Source: Streptococcus mitis bv. 2 str. SK95 (GTDB taxonomy: Bacteria; Bacillota; Bacilli; Lactobacillales; Streptococcaceae). From it: a stretch of 64,000 nucleotides of DNA. Both the position numbers and the translations under genes were made by a program. The stretch covers positions 35,272 through 99,271 of the forward strand of contig NZ_AFUB01000040.1 of the NCBI RefSeq assembly GCF_000222705.1, read 5' to 3'. Positions 55,696 to 64,000 of the stretch are shown one piece after another. Every line of letters begins with the position of its first letter. Position 1 is the first letter of the stretch. The notes beneath the pieces were generated by a model that worked only from the letters and a program-made list of their open reading frames with translations, did not search any database and was not told the DNA's origin.

Positions 55696-56601
55696 ATGAC
55701 GATTTTTCAATCTCTTCCTCCTAGCATCTTACAAGCAGGGGCTATTTTTCTCTCCATCATGATTGAAGCCCTTCCTTTTGTCTTGATTGGGAGTCTCATT
55801 TCGGGATTGATTGAGGTCTATATCACACCTGACAAGGTCTATGAGTTTCTCCCTCGCAATCGTTGGGGGAGGATCTTTTTTGGTACCTTCATTGGCTTTC
55901 TCTTTCCATCCTGCGAGTGTGGAATCGTTCCCATCATCAATCGTTTTCTGGAAAAGAAAGTGCCCAGCTACACGGCCGTTCCCTTTCTGGTGACTGCTCC
56001 CATCATCAATCCTATCGTTCTTTTCGCTACATATTCTGCCTTTGGCAATTCGATAAAAATCACCTTCCTACGAGCGTTGGGAGCTATTGTGATTGCTTTG
56101 GTTCTGGGGATTTTCCTAGGATTTTTCTGGAAGGAACCCATTCAAAAAGAGAATTCTATTACTTGTCATGAACATAACTTTTCACACTTGAGTCCCGCTA
56201 GAAAAGTATTTCAGGTCTTTATACAAACTGTTGATGAGTTTTTCGATATGGGCCGTTACTTGGTCTTTGGTTGTCTCTTTGCGGCTATCATGCAGGTCTA
56301 TGTCCCGACTCGGATCCTGACCTCTATCAGTGCAAGTCCAGTCCTTGCGATTCTTTTGCTCATGCTTCTTGCCTTTCTCCTCTCTCTTTGTAGCGAGGCA
56401 GACGCCTTTATCGGTGCTTCTCTCCTCTCGAGCTTCGGCCTAGCACCAGTCCTTGCCTTTCTGGTCATTGGCCCCATGCTTGATATCAAAAATCTCCTCA
56501 TGATGAAACACTATCTCAAAGCGCGCTTCATCTGGCAATTTATGGGCATCGTGACAGTTCTTGTTTTGCTTTATTCTTACATGATGGGGGTGATGCTATG
56601 A
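55696..56601 (+). CDS. YcgR/YraQ-type (DUF318) permease
   Basis: The 301-residue protein has about eight membrane helices and the family motif FPSCECGIVPIINRFL near residue 74, plus a second cysteine in LLSLCSEADAFIGAS. The substrate of this family is uncertain; metal or thiol-compound transport has been proposed. The next gene overlaps by 4 nt (ATGA). Shine-Dalgarno-like GAGAAG lies in the end of the 43-codon gene. Confidence 0.88.
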   Translation: MTIFQSLPPSILQAGAIFLSIMIEALPFVLIGSLISGLIEVYITPDKVYEFLPRNRWGRIFFGTFIGFLFPSCECGIVPIINRFLEKKVPSYTAVPFLVTAPIINPIVLFATYSAFGNSIKITFLRALGAIVIALVLGIFLGFFWKEPIQKENSITCHEHNFSHLSPARKVFQVFIQTVDEFFDMGRYLVFGCLFAAIMQVYVPTRILTSISASPVLAILLLMLLAFLLSLCSEADAFIGASLLSSFGLAPVLAFLVIGPMLDIKNLLMMKHYLKARFIWQFMGIVTVLVLLYSYMMGVML

Positions 56602-57416
56602 TCCGATTTTTCATTTTACTGGGTTATTTTGCCCTGACACTGTATCTGCAGCTATCTGGCAAACTCAGCCACTACATCAACCTCCACTATTCCTATCTAG
56701 TCTATATTTCCATGATCCTTTCTCTTCTGTTGGCTCTGGTCCAATTCTACATCTGGATCAAGAAAATCAATTCTCACAGCCATTTGAAAAGTCGTCGAGC
56801 TAGACGAATCAGCATCCTTTTACTGTCACTACCTCTGTTGATTGGAGTTGCCTTTCCGACAGTAAGTTTGGACTCGAGAACCGTATCTGCTAAGGGATAT
56901 CATTTCCCACTTGCTGAGGGAATCGACACAGCCATTCAGGCAAGCGAAGGAACATCCAGTCAATACCTCAAACCCGATACCAGCACCTATTTTTCCAAAT
57001 CTGCTTATGAAAAGGAAATGAGGGCTACAGCTGATAAATACCTCTCCCAGCCAACCATTCAAGTCACTGATGAAAACTATATGGAGGTCATGGAAGTTCT
57101 CTATGACTACCCTCAAGAGTTTGAAGGAAAGAAAATCGAGTTTACAGGCTTTGTTTATAACGATCCTAGCCATCCAGATAGCCAGTTCCTCTTCCGCTTT
57201 GGGATTATCCACTGTATCGCAGACTCTGGTGTATATGGACTCTTAACAAAGGGGAACTCACGCCAGTATCCTGACAATACCTGGATTACCGCTAGGGGAA
57301 CCCTGACACTCCACTACCATAAAGAACTCAAACAAAAACTCCCAACACTAGAAGTTGAGAGTTTCACAAAAGTAGACAAACCAGAAAATCCATATGTATA
57401 TCGCGTGTTTCAATAA
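56598..57416 (+). CDS. YcgQ-like (TIGR03943/DUF1980) permease partner
   Basis: The 272-residue protein has three or four N-terminal helices and an extracellular C-terminal domain beginning about residue 110 with conserved YPQEFEGKKIEFTGFVYND and FRFGIIHCIADSGVYG. It is always paired with the DUF318 permease. Overlaps it by four bases. Function unknown. Confidence 0.88.
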   Translation: MIRFFILLGYFALTLYLQLSGKLSHYINLHYSYLVYISMILSLLLALVQFYIWIKKINSHSHLKSRRARRISILLLSLPLLIGVAFPTVSLDSRTVSAKGYHFPLAEGIDTAIQASEGTSSQYLKPDTSTYFSKSAYEKEMRATADKYLSQPTIQVTDENYMEVMEVLYDYPQEFEGKKIEFTGFVYNDPSHPDSQFLFRFGIIHCIADSGVYGLLTKGNSRQYPDNTWITARGTLTLHYHKELKQKLPTLEVESFTKVDKPENPYVYRVFQ

Positions 57417-57432
57417 AAAGTGACCCAACAAC

Positions 57433-57467
57433 AGACAAATTACTTTTTAAAGTAGCTTGTCTTTTTT
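57433..57467 (+). terminator. Terminator after the permease pair
   Basis: AGACAA..ACTTT pairs with AAAGT..TTGTCT, then TTTTTT. It closes the small-gene/permease operon. Confidence 0.7.
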
Positions 57468-57634
57468 GTTCTCCTAGCTCAACAAAATCAACACACAACC
57501 TTTCAAACAATAGAAAAAGTCCCAAGAAATAAGATTTCTCGAGACCATAAAAATGTTAATAAGATAGGGTTGACAATCATCACATATCATAGCTTAACTG
57601 CAATAGAGTTGTGATAGAAAACGTTAATTTACTA

Positions 57635-57699
57635 GAAAAAATAAAACTCATATTAAACTGAATATTCAGTTTCTTACTGGCATAAAGCTATTTGAGTTT
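57635..57699 (-). terminator. Terminator of the small peptide transcript
   Basis: On the minus strand AAACTCA (57693-57699) pairs with TGAGTTT (57644-57650). An 18-nt perfect palindrome AAACTGAATATTCAGTTT (57655-57672) forms a second stem inside, and TTTTATTTTTTC follows. Confidence 0.6.
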
Positions 57700-57722
57700 A
57701 ATTTAACAACCACTAACCTCTA

Positions 57723-57773
57723 TTAACGCCACCAAATGCTGAACCAAAAACGGAAGTAGAATCCTAAGAACAT
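57723..57773 (-). CDS. Putative 16-residue aromatic peptide
   Basis: Frame MFLGFYFRFWFSIWWR, preceded by a perfect AAAGGAGG eight bases upstream. It lies in a short independent transcript with promoter TTGCAA-17-TATAAT (57817-57845) and a terminator. Rich in Phe/Trp with two Arg; no signal sequence or known pheromone match. A second frame (57703-57807, 34 residues, MEKRFSKGGAHYVLRILLPF...) starts almost at +1 in another frame and covers the same DNA. The Shine-Dalgarno favours the 16-mer. Confidence 0.45.
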   Translation of the reverse strand: MFLGFYFRFWFSIWWR

Positions 57774-57816
57774 AATGTGCACCTCCTTTTGAAAAACGTT
57801 TTTCCATCTCAACTAT

Positions 57817-57845
57817 ATTATATATTTTCTTGTGGAGAATTGCAA
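57817..57845 (-). promoter_or_regulatory. Promoter of the small peptide transcript
   Basis: Minus strand TTGCAA (57840-57845), 17-bp spacer, TATAAT (57817-57822). Confidence 0.65.
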
Positions 57846-57846
57846 A

Positions 57847-58005
57847 TTTTTTCAGTCAAATTCCTAGCTTTTTTCAAAAAAATATGATAAAAGACAAAAT
57901 TTTATATTAAAAATAGTTATTGACTTTCGGTTTCTGTAAGATGAAGACATAATATAAATGCACTAAGTCCCATAACTGGATTTTTTCAGTCAAACTTCAT
58001 AGCTT
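57847..58005. repeat. Near-identical 25-bp direct repeat pair
   Basis: Copies at 57847-57870 and 57981-58005 begin TTTTTTCAGTCAAA and end TAGCTT, with one indel and one mismatch. The left copy abuts the small-peptide promoter. I see no gene in 57846-58086. Confidence 0.6.
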
Positions 58006-58086
58006 CCAGTTGTTGAAATTATAAACTAGCCTCTTTTCTGCGCCATGAATCTCCGCTTTTTACTGTTTTTCTTCAGCTCAGTTGGA

Positions 58087-58698
58087 CTACTTCTCATTTT
58101 GTAACAAAGCTCTTACCTCGTCTGCTCCAATTTTATCCTCAGCTTTTTCAAAGAGTTGAATAGATTGATAAAAATAATCTCGTGATTTGACTGAATCTTG
58201 CTTCAGATAAATCTCTCCCATCCCCCTATAGGCACAGGCTTGGGCAATGAAATCCTCGGTTGTCAAAGCAAAATCTAGGGATTCTCGCATATAGCTTTCT
58301 GCCTCTTCTAGATTTCCCAACTTTAAACGAAGGTAGCCTTGTTCATAGTTGTTAACAGAAAATTTCAAAGCATCATTGGGAAAATATTTTTTTATAATTT
58401 GCATTTCCTGATCGATATAGAGTAGAGCTTTTTGAAAATGACCCATTTCACGATAAATCATGGCTAACTGATGATAGCCTATATGTTCATTTTCTGGGTC
58501 ACTTTTAGTTCGTGCTAAGTCAATATAAGACTGGTAGATCCTTAAGCACTCCTTATAATTTTGCTCTTCAAGATAGATATAGCCCATCAAATTTAATACA
58601 CTAAAATCCGTGCAAGTTTCCAATGAAAAATTAGCTTCAACTAATTTTTTAGCCTCTTCAATCTTGCCCTCAAACAATAAATCCCATGCTTGATTCAT
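58087..58698 (-). CDS. TPR-repeat protein
   Basis: The 203-residue cytosolic protein is built of tetratricopeptide-like helices, for example FSVLNLMGYIYLEEQNYKEC, EHIGYHQLAMIYREMGHFQK, NNYEQGYLRLKLGNLEEAES and CAYRGMGEIYLKQDSVKSRD. Such repeats bind other proteins or peptides. AGGAGG precedes the ATG. Last gene of the hsdR-led operon; its partner is unknown. Confidence 0.8.
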   Translation of the reverse strand: MNQAWDLLFEGKIEEAKKLVEANFSLETCTDFSVLNLMGYIYLEEQNYKECLRIYQSYIDLARTKSDPENEHIGYHQLAMIYREMGHFQKALLYIDQEMQIIKKYFPNDALKFSVNNYEQGYLRLKLGNLEEAESYMRESLDFALTTEDFIAQACAYRGMGEIYLKQDSVKSRDYFYQSIQLFEKAEDKIGADEVRALLQNEK

Positions 58699-58715
58699 AC
58701 ATATCCTCCTGCATC

Positions 58716-59765
58716 TTATGTTGTATAGAAATCGATTGATAAGTCGCTATTAGACTCGTATTTTTTCCAAGATAAACTGAATCCATAATAATCTTCAAAT
58801 TCAGGGTGCCAGTCATAATAAAGTGGGATACGACTATATTTTCTTGCAACAACTTCGTCTTCAAATTCTGGAGACTCCCCTGCAGTAATACCAAATTGAA
58901 GACCATTTAGTTCCCAGCTATTGCCCCAAACATTTTCATCCGAGAGAACATCGATCCATCTAGAAGCATCAAGATCAAAATCTGCACATAATTCCAGTTC
59001 ATAGAATTTTCTACAGTTAATCTCTGAAGGCTTAATATAAAGGGCACCATCCACTTGGTACTATTTATCTTTGACTTGAATCTGTGTGATTTTCATTGGA
59101 ATCGGAACTCCATTTAACTCTAACCAGAAATAGCCTAAAGAGGTTTTGATACTATAATATGGCTGATTAGCAGGTTTAGCGTTTTTAGAGCAAGCATCAA
59201 GAATTCTTCCAAGCATAATTAAATTTCTACAAACGGTTTTCGAAGTGTGTGGGTCGAAATGTGAATACCTACGGGTGACTCGTTTTAACTTTTCAACGGG
59301 AAAAGTGATATCCTTTGGTAGGGCATGATACTTCTGTACGACTAAAGCAGTTTTTTCAGTATTTTCCTTCCCCGCTGGAACGACTACAGCGTGCCCAATA
59401 TGGATATTTGGGTCATCGCAGATATAAGTATAGCCATTCCCTCCCTCCTGAAACTCAACAACAACGAGATTTAGCTCTTGATTCGGATCAAAGAGAGGCT
59501 CAACCTGTTCTGCTTCTTGGCGCTCATAAAAAGTAAAGCAATCTCTACCCCCGTCTTCGCCAAAAACCATGAAACTGCCACATTCAGGGCACTTCCACAT
59601 ATAAAAGGATGCTTCAGAAATATCATCATAAGAAATTTTATTATGGTCGTCAGCTTTATTCATGATTTCTTCAAACAACTCATCCGAATAAACTGAATAA
59701 GCATTTGGATCGGGCGCTCGGTGGTCGTTCATTGCTTGCCCGCATCTACATGTCCATTTACCCAT
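58716..59765 (-). pseudogene. Zinc-ribbon protein gene split by an amber stop
   Basis: Two open frames (59061-59765, 234 codons; 58716-59054, 112 codons) lie in the same frame, separated only by TAG (59061-59063) and two codons. The first starts MGKWTCRCGQAMNDHRAPDP and has a second knuckle WKCPECGSFMVFGEDGG, so it looks like a metal-ribbon protein. The second would need a GTG with no Shine-Dalgarno. The joined text (QIQVKD-K-stop-YQVDGALYIKPSE) reads smoothly, which suggests one 349-codon gene with a CAG-to-TAG-type change. I do not recognise a function. Confidence 0.72.
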
Positions 59766-59773
59766 AAATAACC

Positions 59774-60547
59774 TCAGTCGTGGCCTAATTCTTCAAGGAA
59801 AAATTGATTTAGAGCTTTCCAGTCTTTCTTGACGTCAGTAACATTTTGGATGTATACATCCAACTCTTGGATATTATCTAAAATATAATCTTGAATTGGC
59901 TTTATAGGCTCAATTTGCATACCTTCAGGACTGTTTATCTTAATGTCAAGCAATCTTGAAACATGCTTCTTCATTTGAGACGGCAGCAATTCTTTCACCA
60001 AATCATCAAATAAAATCGGAGGGATTGAATGGTATTTTTCGATCCAACGACAAGCCAAAATAGGACGAAGCGCGTAGAAATACTTTTTAGGTTTGACCTT
60101 GTCTCCTGAAAGATACTTATTCATTTGAGTTCTAGCAGTGTTCAAGTAATGGTGAAGCATTTTTTTCTCTGAAAAATACTGGTTGGCAAGAGGACGTATG
60201 CGCTCGATAAAATCCGTTTGTTGATAAACAATTGGTGACTGTAACCATTCAAACAGTGTTGGATTTGACTTATAAAGGAGTTTTAAAGTCTTATCTAAAT
60301 CCCAGCCACTCACATCCCAAGTATCGTCAATTGGTAACTCGATAACATCACGCTGTTCATTTAAACGGAGATAGAAATCTCGCTTGTGTTTGTAGATAAA
60401 CCGTACATCAAAGTCACTATCAGGAGACTCAAAGCCCCATGCACGACTACCAGACTCGATAGCCCACAAAACTGTGATACCATAATCACGCTCAATTTCT
60501 GCTAATTTTTCAGGTACCAGAACATTCATTTCTTCTTGCGTTTGCAT
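59774..60547 (-). CDS. YcgL/RlaP-type nucleotidyltransferase
   Basis: The 257-residue protein of the DNA polymerase beta-like nucleotidyltransferase superfamily has GSRAWGFESPDSDFDVRFIY at residues 33-52 (GS and DxD metal motif) and a helical C-terminal half (KYFYALRPILACRWIEK). Relatives are linked to RNA repair or phage-related functions, but no substrate is proven. In the hsdR operon, 17 bp after hsdR. Confidence 0.87.
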   Translation of the reverse strand: MQTQEEMNVLVPEKLAEIERDYGITVLWAIESGSRAWGFESPDSDFDVRFIYKHKRDFYLRLNEQRDVIELPIDDTWDVSGWDLDKTLKLLYKSNPTLFEWLQSPIVYQQTDFIERIRPLANQYFSEKKMLHHYLNTARTQMNKYLSGDKVKPKKYFYALRPILACRWIEKYHSIPPILFDDLVKELLPSQMKKHVSRLLDIKINSPEGMQIEPIKPIQDYILDNIQELDVYIQNVTDVKKDWKALNQFFLEELGHD

Positions 60548-60564
60548 TTATAACCTCTTATTAT

Positions 60565-63500
60565 TTACGCTGCTTCTCCAGCTCGATCATTGATGAGTTC
60601 AATTGTTTGGACAATATTACGAAGTATAGGGAGTTGGTGTTGAAAGAGTAGTTGAACCGAACCATACGATTTAAACGGCTCTTGTGTTAAAACTTTAGTC
60701 TCCAAACAACCATTTTCTACAATGTAATCTACAATCAATTTCACAAAGGAAATCTGCTTGGCATTGAGACTCTCATCCGATAAAAATTTAGAAAAGACTT
60801 GATTGGCAGACTCTCTATCCAAACCAATAATCTCACGAACCAATCTAGGAATTGCCTTATTTTCATAATGTTGTTGGTAATCTGACTTGCTACCTAATTT
60901 TTCCCATAACAATGTTTCAAGTGCAAGTAAATCCTGAGAGGTCAATTTTTCATTATGGTATAACTTAGAAATTGCTTCATCATCTAGATGAGTTCTCAAA
61001 TAATGTTCAACTTTTTCATTATAAGATCGTAGGTCATTGACTTGTAAATATGGCTTAGTATCATGGACAGTGGAAAGAATGTGATCATCAAAATTGACAT
61101 AATATACAGTGCGTTCCGGTTTATCCAGAAACTGTAGTAAATCTCGAAGCGCAAGGCGTATTTTTTCCAACTCAGATAAACTAACTTCTTCCCAAAATTC
61201 AGGTTCTTGTACTTTCCTGATAATTTCAGCCTGTGCAAAAACTTGTGGTATATTGCCAACCCTAGCAAGGGCTTTAGCTGTTTTCATAACTTGAGATATA
61301 TGGACAGTTGCTGGCTTAGCCAACAGTTGTCCTAACTGTATCTGAAACAACCATAAATCAAATCGTCTCGCCATCTCGTCTTCTTTATTTTCTTCAAATA
61401 GAATCGGAGAAAGATCTTTCTGGATTGTTTCACTTGTGACGGTCGTTAGATTTTGCCAATTTTCCAACTTTCTGTAAGTATAAACTGTATCTAAGACCAT
61501 ACGAACCCTAAAGTCTAACTCATTTAAGCTCACCATACGTCCATGAAGTTCTGAGACGAGTTGTTGACGGTATTCTCTAGCAAACTGATCATCTTGATAA
61601 CGAAGCTCCTGCAGTTCACGAATCAAGTCCACCTTGGTGTTAAACAAACGTTGAGTCAGAGAAACAATGTGACGACCATCTCCTTCTCTTGGATCAGCTT
61701 TGAAATATTCAAAATTATCACCATAATCGAATACCAAGAAATTTTCCTTATCCTGCTCAGGGCCGAATAAATCTTTACAAAGACGGGTTCCACGGCCAAT
61801 CATCTGCCAAAACTTAGTTTTAGAACGCACTTTCTTGAAAAAGATTAAATTAACAACCTCTGGTACATCAATACCTGTATCCAACATATCAACAGAAATT
61901 GCAATTTGAGGGTATTTCTCCTTAATTTTAAAATCATCAATTAAGGTTTGATAATGCTTAATGCTATAATCAATCACTTGAGCATAATCGCTTCCTTTTT
62001 CAGGATAGCGTTCGTTAAAAATATCTCTGATGTATTCAGCGTGTCGATGGTTTTTAGCAAAGATAATGGTTTTACCAATTTCGTCACCTGAAGCTGTCTG
62101 AATCCCTCTTGTCATTAGTTCATCTAGAACAATTTTAACTGTTTTTCTATTGAAAATAGAGGTATTAAAATCCTCAGGATCAATATCTTTCTCAGAACTA
62201 CCATCTTCAAATTGACTATCAAAATATTCTTTTTCGTCTTGAGATAAATCATCGTAATGTAGACCATCCGTAGGTAGTTTCAACTTCGTTTCAATCGAAT
62301 GATAAGCTACTAAATAGCCATCTTTGACAGCCTCTTCCAGATCGTATGCGTATGTTGGAACACCATTCTCCAAGTTAAAGAAACCGTAAGTATTTTTATC
62401 TAAATCTTGACGCGGAGTGGCAGTTAATCCTACGATCCTCGCATCAAAATAATCAAAAATTGATTTGTATTTCTGATAAATAGAACGGTGAGATTCGTCA
62501 ATTATGATGAGATCAAAGTGCCCAACAGTGAAGGGGCGTTGATTTACTTCTTCTTGATCACTAATCGCTCCTATCATAGTCGGATAGGTTGAAAAAACCA
62601 TTCGACTAGATCGAGCACCATCTTTATCCTCTAAGAAATTGCAAACTGAAAGATCTGGAAGTAATTTCCTAAACGAGTCATAAGCTTGCTTAACTAGGGA
62701 AGTTCTATCAGCCAAAAAAAGAACATTTTTTACCCAGTTATGACGCGAAAGGATATCAACTAGAGAAACCGCTGTACGGGTTTTCCCAGAACCAGTTGCC
62801 ATAACCAAGAGTGCCTGTCTACGATTATTGGAGAATGCTTCACAGACACTTGTAATCGCATGTTTCTGATAATGACGCCCAGAAATGTCGTCCCTAATTT
62901 TGCTAGAAATATCCTCGAGTGGTTTTTGCAAGTGACGTCTGTCCATCAACAGTTGCAACTCCTCTTGAGAGTAGAACCCTGCAATCTGACGACGATTAAC
63001 ACCATCAAGTATGTAGTGCTTTAGACCGTTGGTAATAAAGCAAATTGGCCGATAGCCGATTTGTTTCTCAAGAGCTTCAGCATATTCCTTGACCTGCACC
63101 TCCCCTACTTCTGGATTCACAGATGCCTTTTTGGCCTCAACAATTGCTAAAATTTTACCATTTTTGCCATAAAGAACATAGTCACAGTATCCAGTTCCTG
63201 TACCATGCTTCAGACCATGAACGTCTACCTCAACACGACAGTTTTCTTCAAATGTCCAACCCGCTAAACGGAGATCAATATCAATAAAGAGTTTTCTTGT
63301 CTCTGCTTCAGATAGTTGATCGATATGGAAAGATACATCTTGCCGTAGAGCTGCTGTTTCACGTTTTTCAGTATAAGTCTCTTGAGCAGCCAAGGACTGA
63401 CTAGCCATCTGTTCATCGAAATCAGGAAGATCTGGCAAACTGTTTTGTAATTTCGCCATAGATTGTGGCGTTTCTCGAAACTTGATGTTTGCTGAAAGTG

Positions 63501-63915
63501 GCAATAACTGCTCGTCAAAATAACGCTCCACAAACTCGTTACTGTAGCAATAATCAATAAAATTGACAAACTGATACAAATGATGCAAAGCCAAAATCGC
63601 TTCTCGTTCCTTAATTTCTCCACCATGTGCAGCATGATTTCCCCATCGAATTAAAAGAACAATCTGCCTATGGAGCTCAGGATCCACAATCTCTCTAAAA
63701 TCATCATCCCATACCAAAGAAGATAAGGTAGCACGATAGGGAGCTTCTAAATATGAATCGTGACTATATATCCAATGAACAGCCTGCTCCAAAGCACGAC
63801 GCGCCATAAAAGCAGTAGCCACAGTAGATGTCGCAATCATATTCTCAGCTTCTATACAAGGCTTTGAAAATAACTCGTACTCTGTATTTTTTAAAAGAAA
63901 GCTAAAATTTCCCAT
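60565..63915 (-). CDS. hsdR: Type I restriction enzyme HsdR subunit
   Basis: 1116 residues. N-terminal DUF4145-like helical domain, then a nuclease domain near 225-275 (CDYVLYGKNGKILAIVEAKKAS: Asp and ExK motif), then a superfamily-2 translocase with MATGSGKTRTA (Walker A), IIIDESHRS (DEAD-like), GLTATPRQDL and MIGRGTRLC (motif VI). Cleaves unmodified DNA after translocation when joined to HsdM/HsdS. It is preceded by a promoter-like AT-rich region (63945-64000), and no methylase or specificity gene is in the window. Confidence 0.93.
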   Translation of the reverse strand: MGNFSFLLKNTEYELFSKPCIEAENMIATSTVATAFMARRALEQAVHWIYSHDSYLEAPYRATLSSLVWDDDFREIVDPELHRQIVLLIRWGNHAAHGGEIKEREAILALHHLYQFVNFIDYCYSNEFVERYFDEQLLPLSANIKFRETPQSMAKLQNSLPDLPDFDEQMASQSLAAQETYTEKRETAALRQDVSFHIDQLSEAETRKLFIDIDLRLAGWTFEENCRVEVDVHGLKHGTGTGYCDYVLYGKNGKILAIVEAKKASVNPEVGEVQVKEYAEALEKQIGYRPICFITNGLKHYILDGVNRRQIAGFYSQEELQLLMDRRHLQKPLEDISSKIRDDISGRHYQKHAITSVCEAFSNNRRQALLVMATGSGKTRTAVSLVDILSRHNWVKNVLFLADRTSLVKQAYDSFRKLLPDLSVCNFLEDKDGARSSRMVFSTYPTMIGAISDQEEVNQRPFTVGHFDLIIIDESHRSIYQKYKSIFDYFDARIVGLTATPRQDLDKNTYGFFNLENGVPTYAYDLEEAVKDGYLVAYHSIETKLKLPTDGLHYDDLSQDEKEYFDSQFEDGSSEKDIDPEDFNTSIFNRKTVKIVLDELMTRGIQTASGDEIGKTIIFAKNHRHAEYIRDIFNERYPEKGSDYAQVIDYSIKHYQTLIDDFKIKEKYPQIAISVDMLDTGIDVPEVVNLIFFKKVRSKTKFWQMIGRGTRLCKDLFGPEQDKENFLVFDYGDNFEYFKADPREGDGRHIVSLTQRLFNTKVDLIRELQELRYQDDQFAREYRQQLVSELHGRMVSLNELDFRVRMVLDTVYTYRKLENWQNLTTVTSETIQKDLSPILFEENKEDEMARRFDLWLFQIQLGQLLAKPATVHISQVMKTAKALARVGNIPQVFAQAEIIRKVQEPEFWEEVSLSELEKIRLALRDLLQFLDKPERTVYYVNFDDHILSTVHDTKPYLQVNDLRSYNEKVEHYLRTHLDDEAISKLYHNEKLTSQDLLALETLLWEKLGSKSDYQQHYENKAIPRLVREIIGLDRESANQVFSKFLSDESLNAKQISFVKLIVDYIVENGCLETKVLTQEPFKSYGSVQLLFQHQLPILRNIVQTIELINDRAGEAA

Positions 63916-64000
63916 TTTTCTCTCACTTTGAATAAATAGATAGCTATATTATACTAGATTTCAAGCTATTTCTCCACAGTTTTATAACTATCCCACAAGC

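Noticed and set aside
58716-58906. 78-codon frame (58670-58906) overlapping the split gene and the TPR start
   Set aside because: Wrong frame relative to the conserved text; no ribosome site of its own. The in-frame amber model explains the region better.

Overview
The window is a chromosomal segment of a mitis-group Streptococcus (S. mitis / S. oralis / S. infantis type). Gene order and protein sequences resemble pneumococcus: mnmE-dapA-asd, queT behind a preQ1-II riboswitch, hemH, pepT, two histidine-triad (Pht) proteins with the zinc lipoprotein AdcAII, ptsHI, nrdHEF, the tagatose lac operons, the choline locus licABC-tarIJ, and tex. It is not a typical pneumococcus. It has a Tat-dependent iron operon next to the choline genes, where pneumococcus has tacF-licD1-licD2, and its own accessory genes at the right end. 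Species assignment is inference from recognised gene families; no database was searched.

Layout. 1-2.4 kb: the end of mnmE, then lysine/threonine-pathway genes dapA and asd on the minus strand. 2.4-2.8 kb: an asd-motif small RNA and a tRNA-Thr. 2.9-6.9 kb: queT with its riboswitch, a GtrA-like protein, mscL, ferrochelatase, peptidase T. 6.9-13.7 kb: a zinc-responsive cluster, pht - adcAII - pht, with AdcR-like boxes at two promoters of identical design. 13.8-19.9 kb: PTS general proteins and class Ib ribonucleotide reductase. 20-32 kb: galactose/lactose metabolism in one block: lacR; lacTFEG behind a RAT/terminator and a cre-like site; lacABCD; and an upstream operon of galactitol-type PTS IIA-IIB-IIC plus an aldose-1-epimerase (LacX-like) protein. 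A shared T-rich motif just upstream of three promoters suggests one LacR regulon. 32.1-36.3 kb: tarI-tarJ-licA-licB-licC for ribitol and choline decoration of teichoic acids. 36.6-41.3 kb: efeO-efeB-ftr1-tatC-tatA, an iron uptake operon carrying its own Tat translocase; efeO is frameshifted here. A VIT-family iron/manganese transporter is divergent from it. 42.2-48.1 kb: two peptide-related ABC transporters, one BceAB-type with a 36-codon upstream ORF and one of the lactococcin-972 export group with a 30-codon leader ORF. 48.2-51.1 kb: pspC-like, sprT-like and tex.

51.2-55.4 kb holds the most striking gene: a 1393-residue, AT-rich protein with an N-terminal PD-(D/E)xK-like nuclease region, a STAND-type P-loop ATPase and a long C-terminal region, the architecture of Avs-like antiphage sensors. 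After a conserved 43-codon gene and a YcgR/YcgQ-like permease pair, the right end (57.4-64 kb) is accessory again. It has a compact transcription unit for a 16- or 34-residue peptide, a TPR protein, a zinc-ribbon gene split by an amber codon, a YcgL-like nucleotidyltransferase, and a type I restriction HsdR with no hsdM or hsdS in view.

Start codons were revised wherever a Shine-Dalgarno or family alignment argued for an internal start. Promoters, boxes and hairpins were found by eye on both strands; none has been scored computationally.
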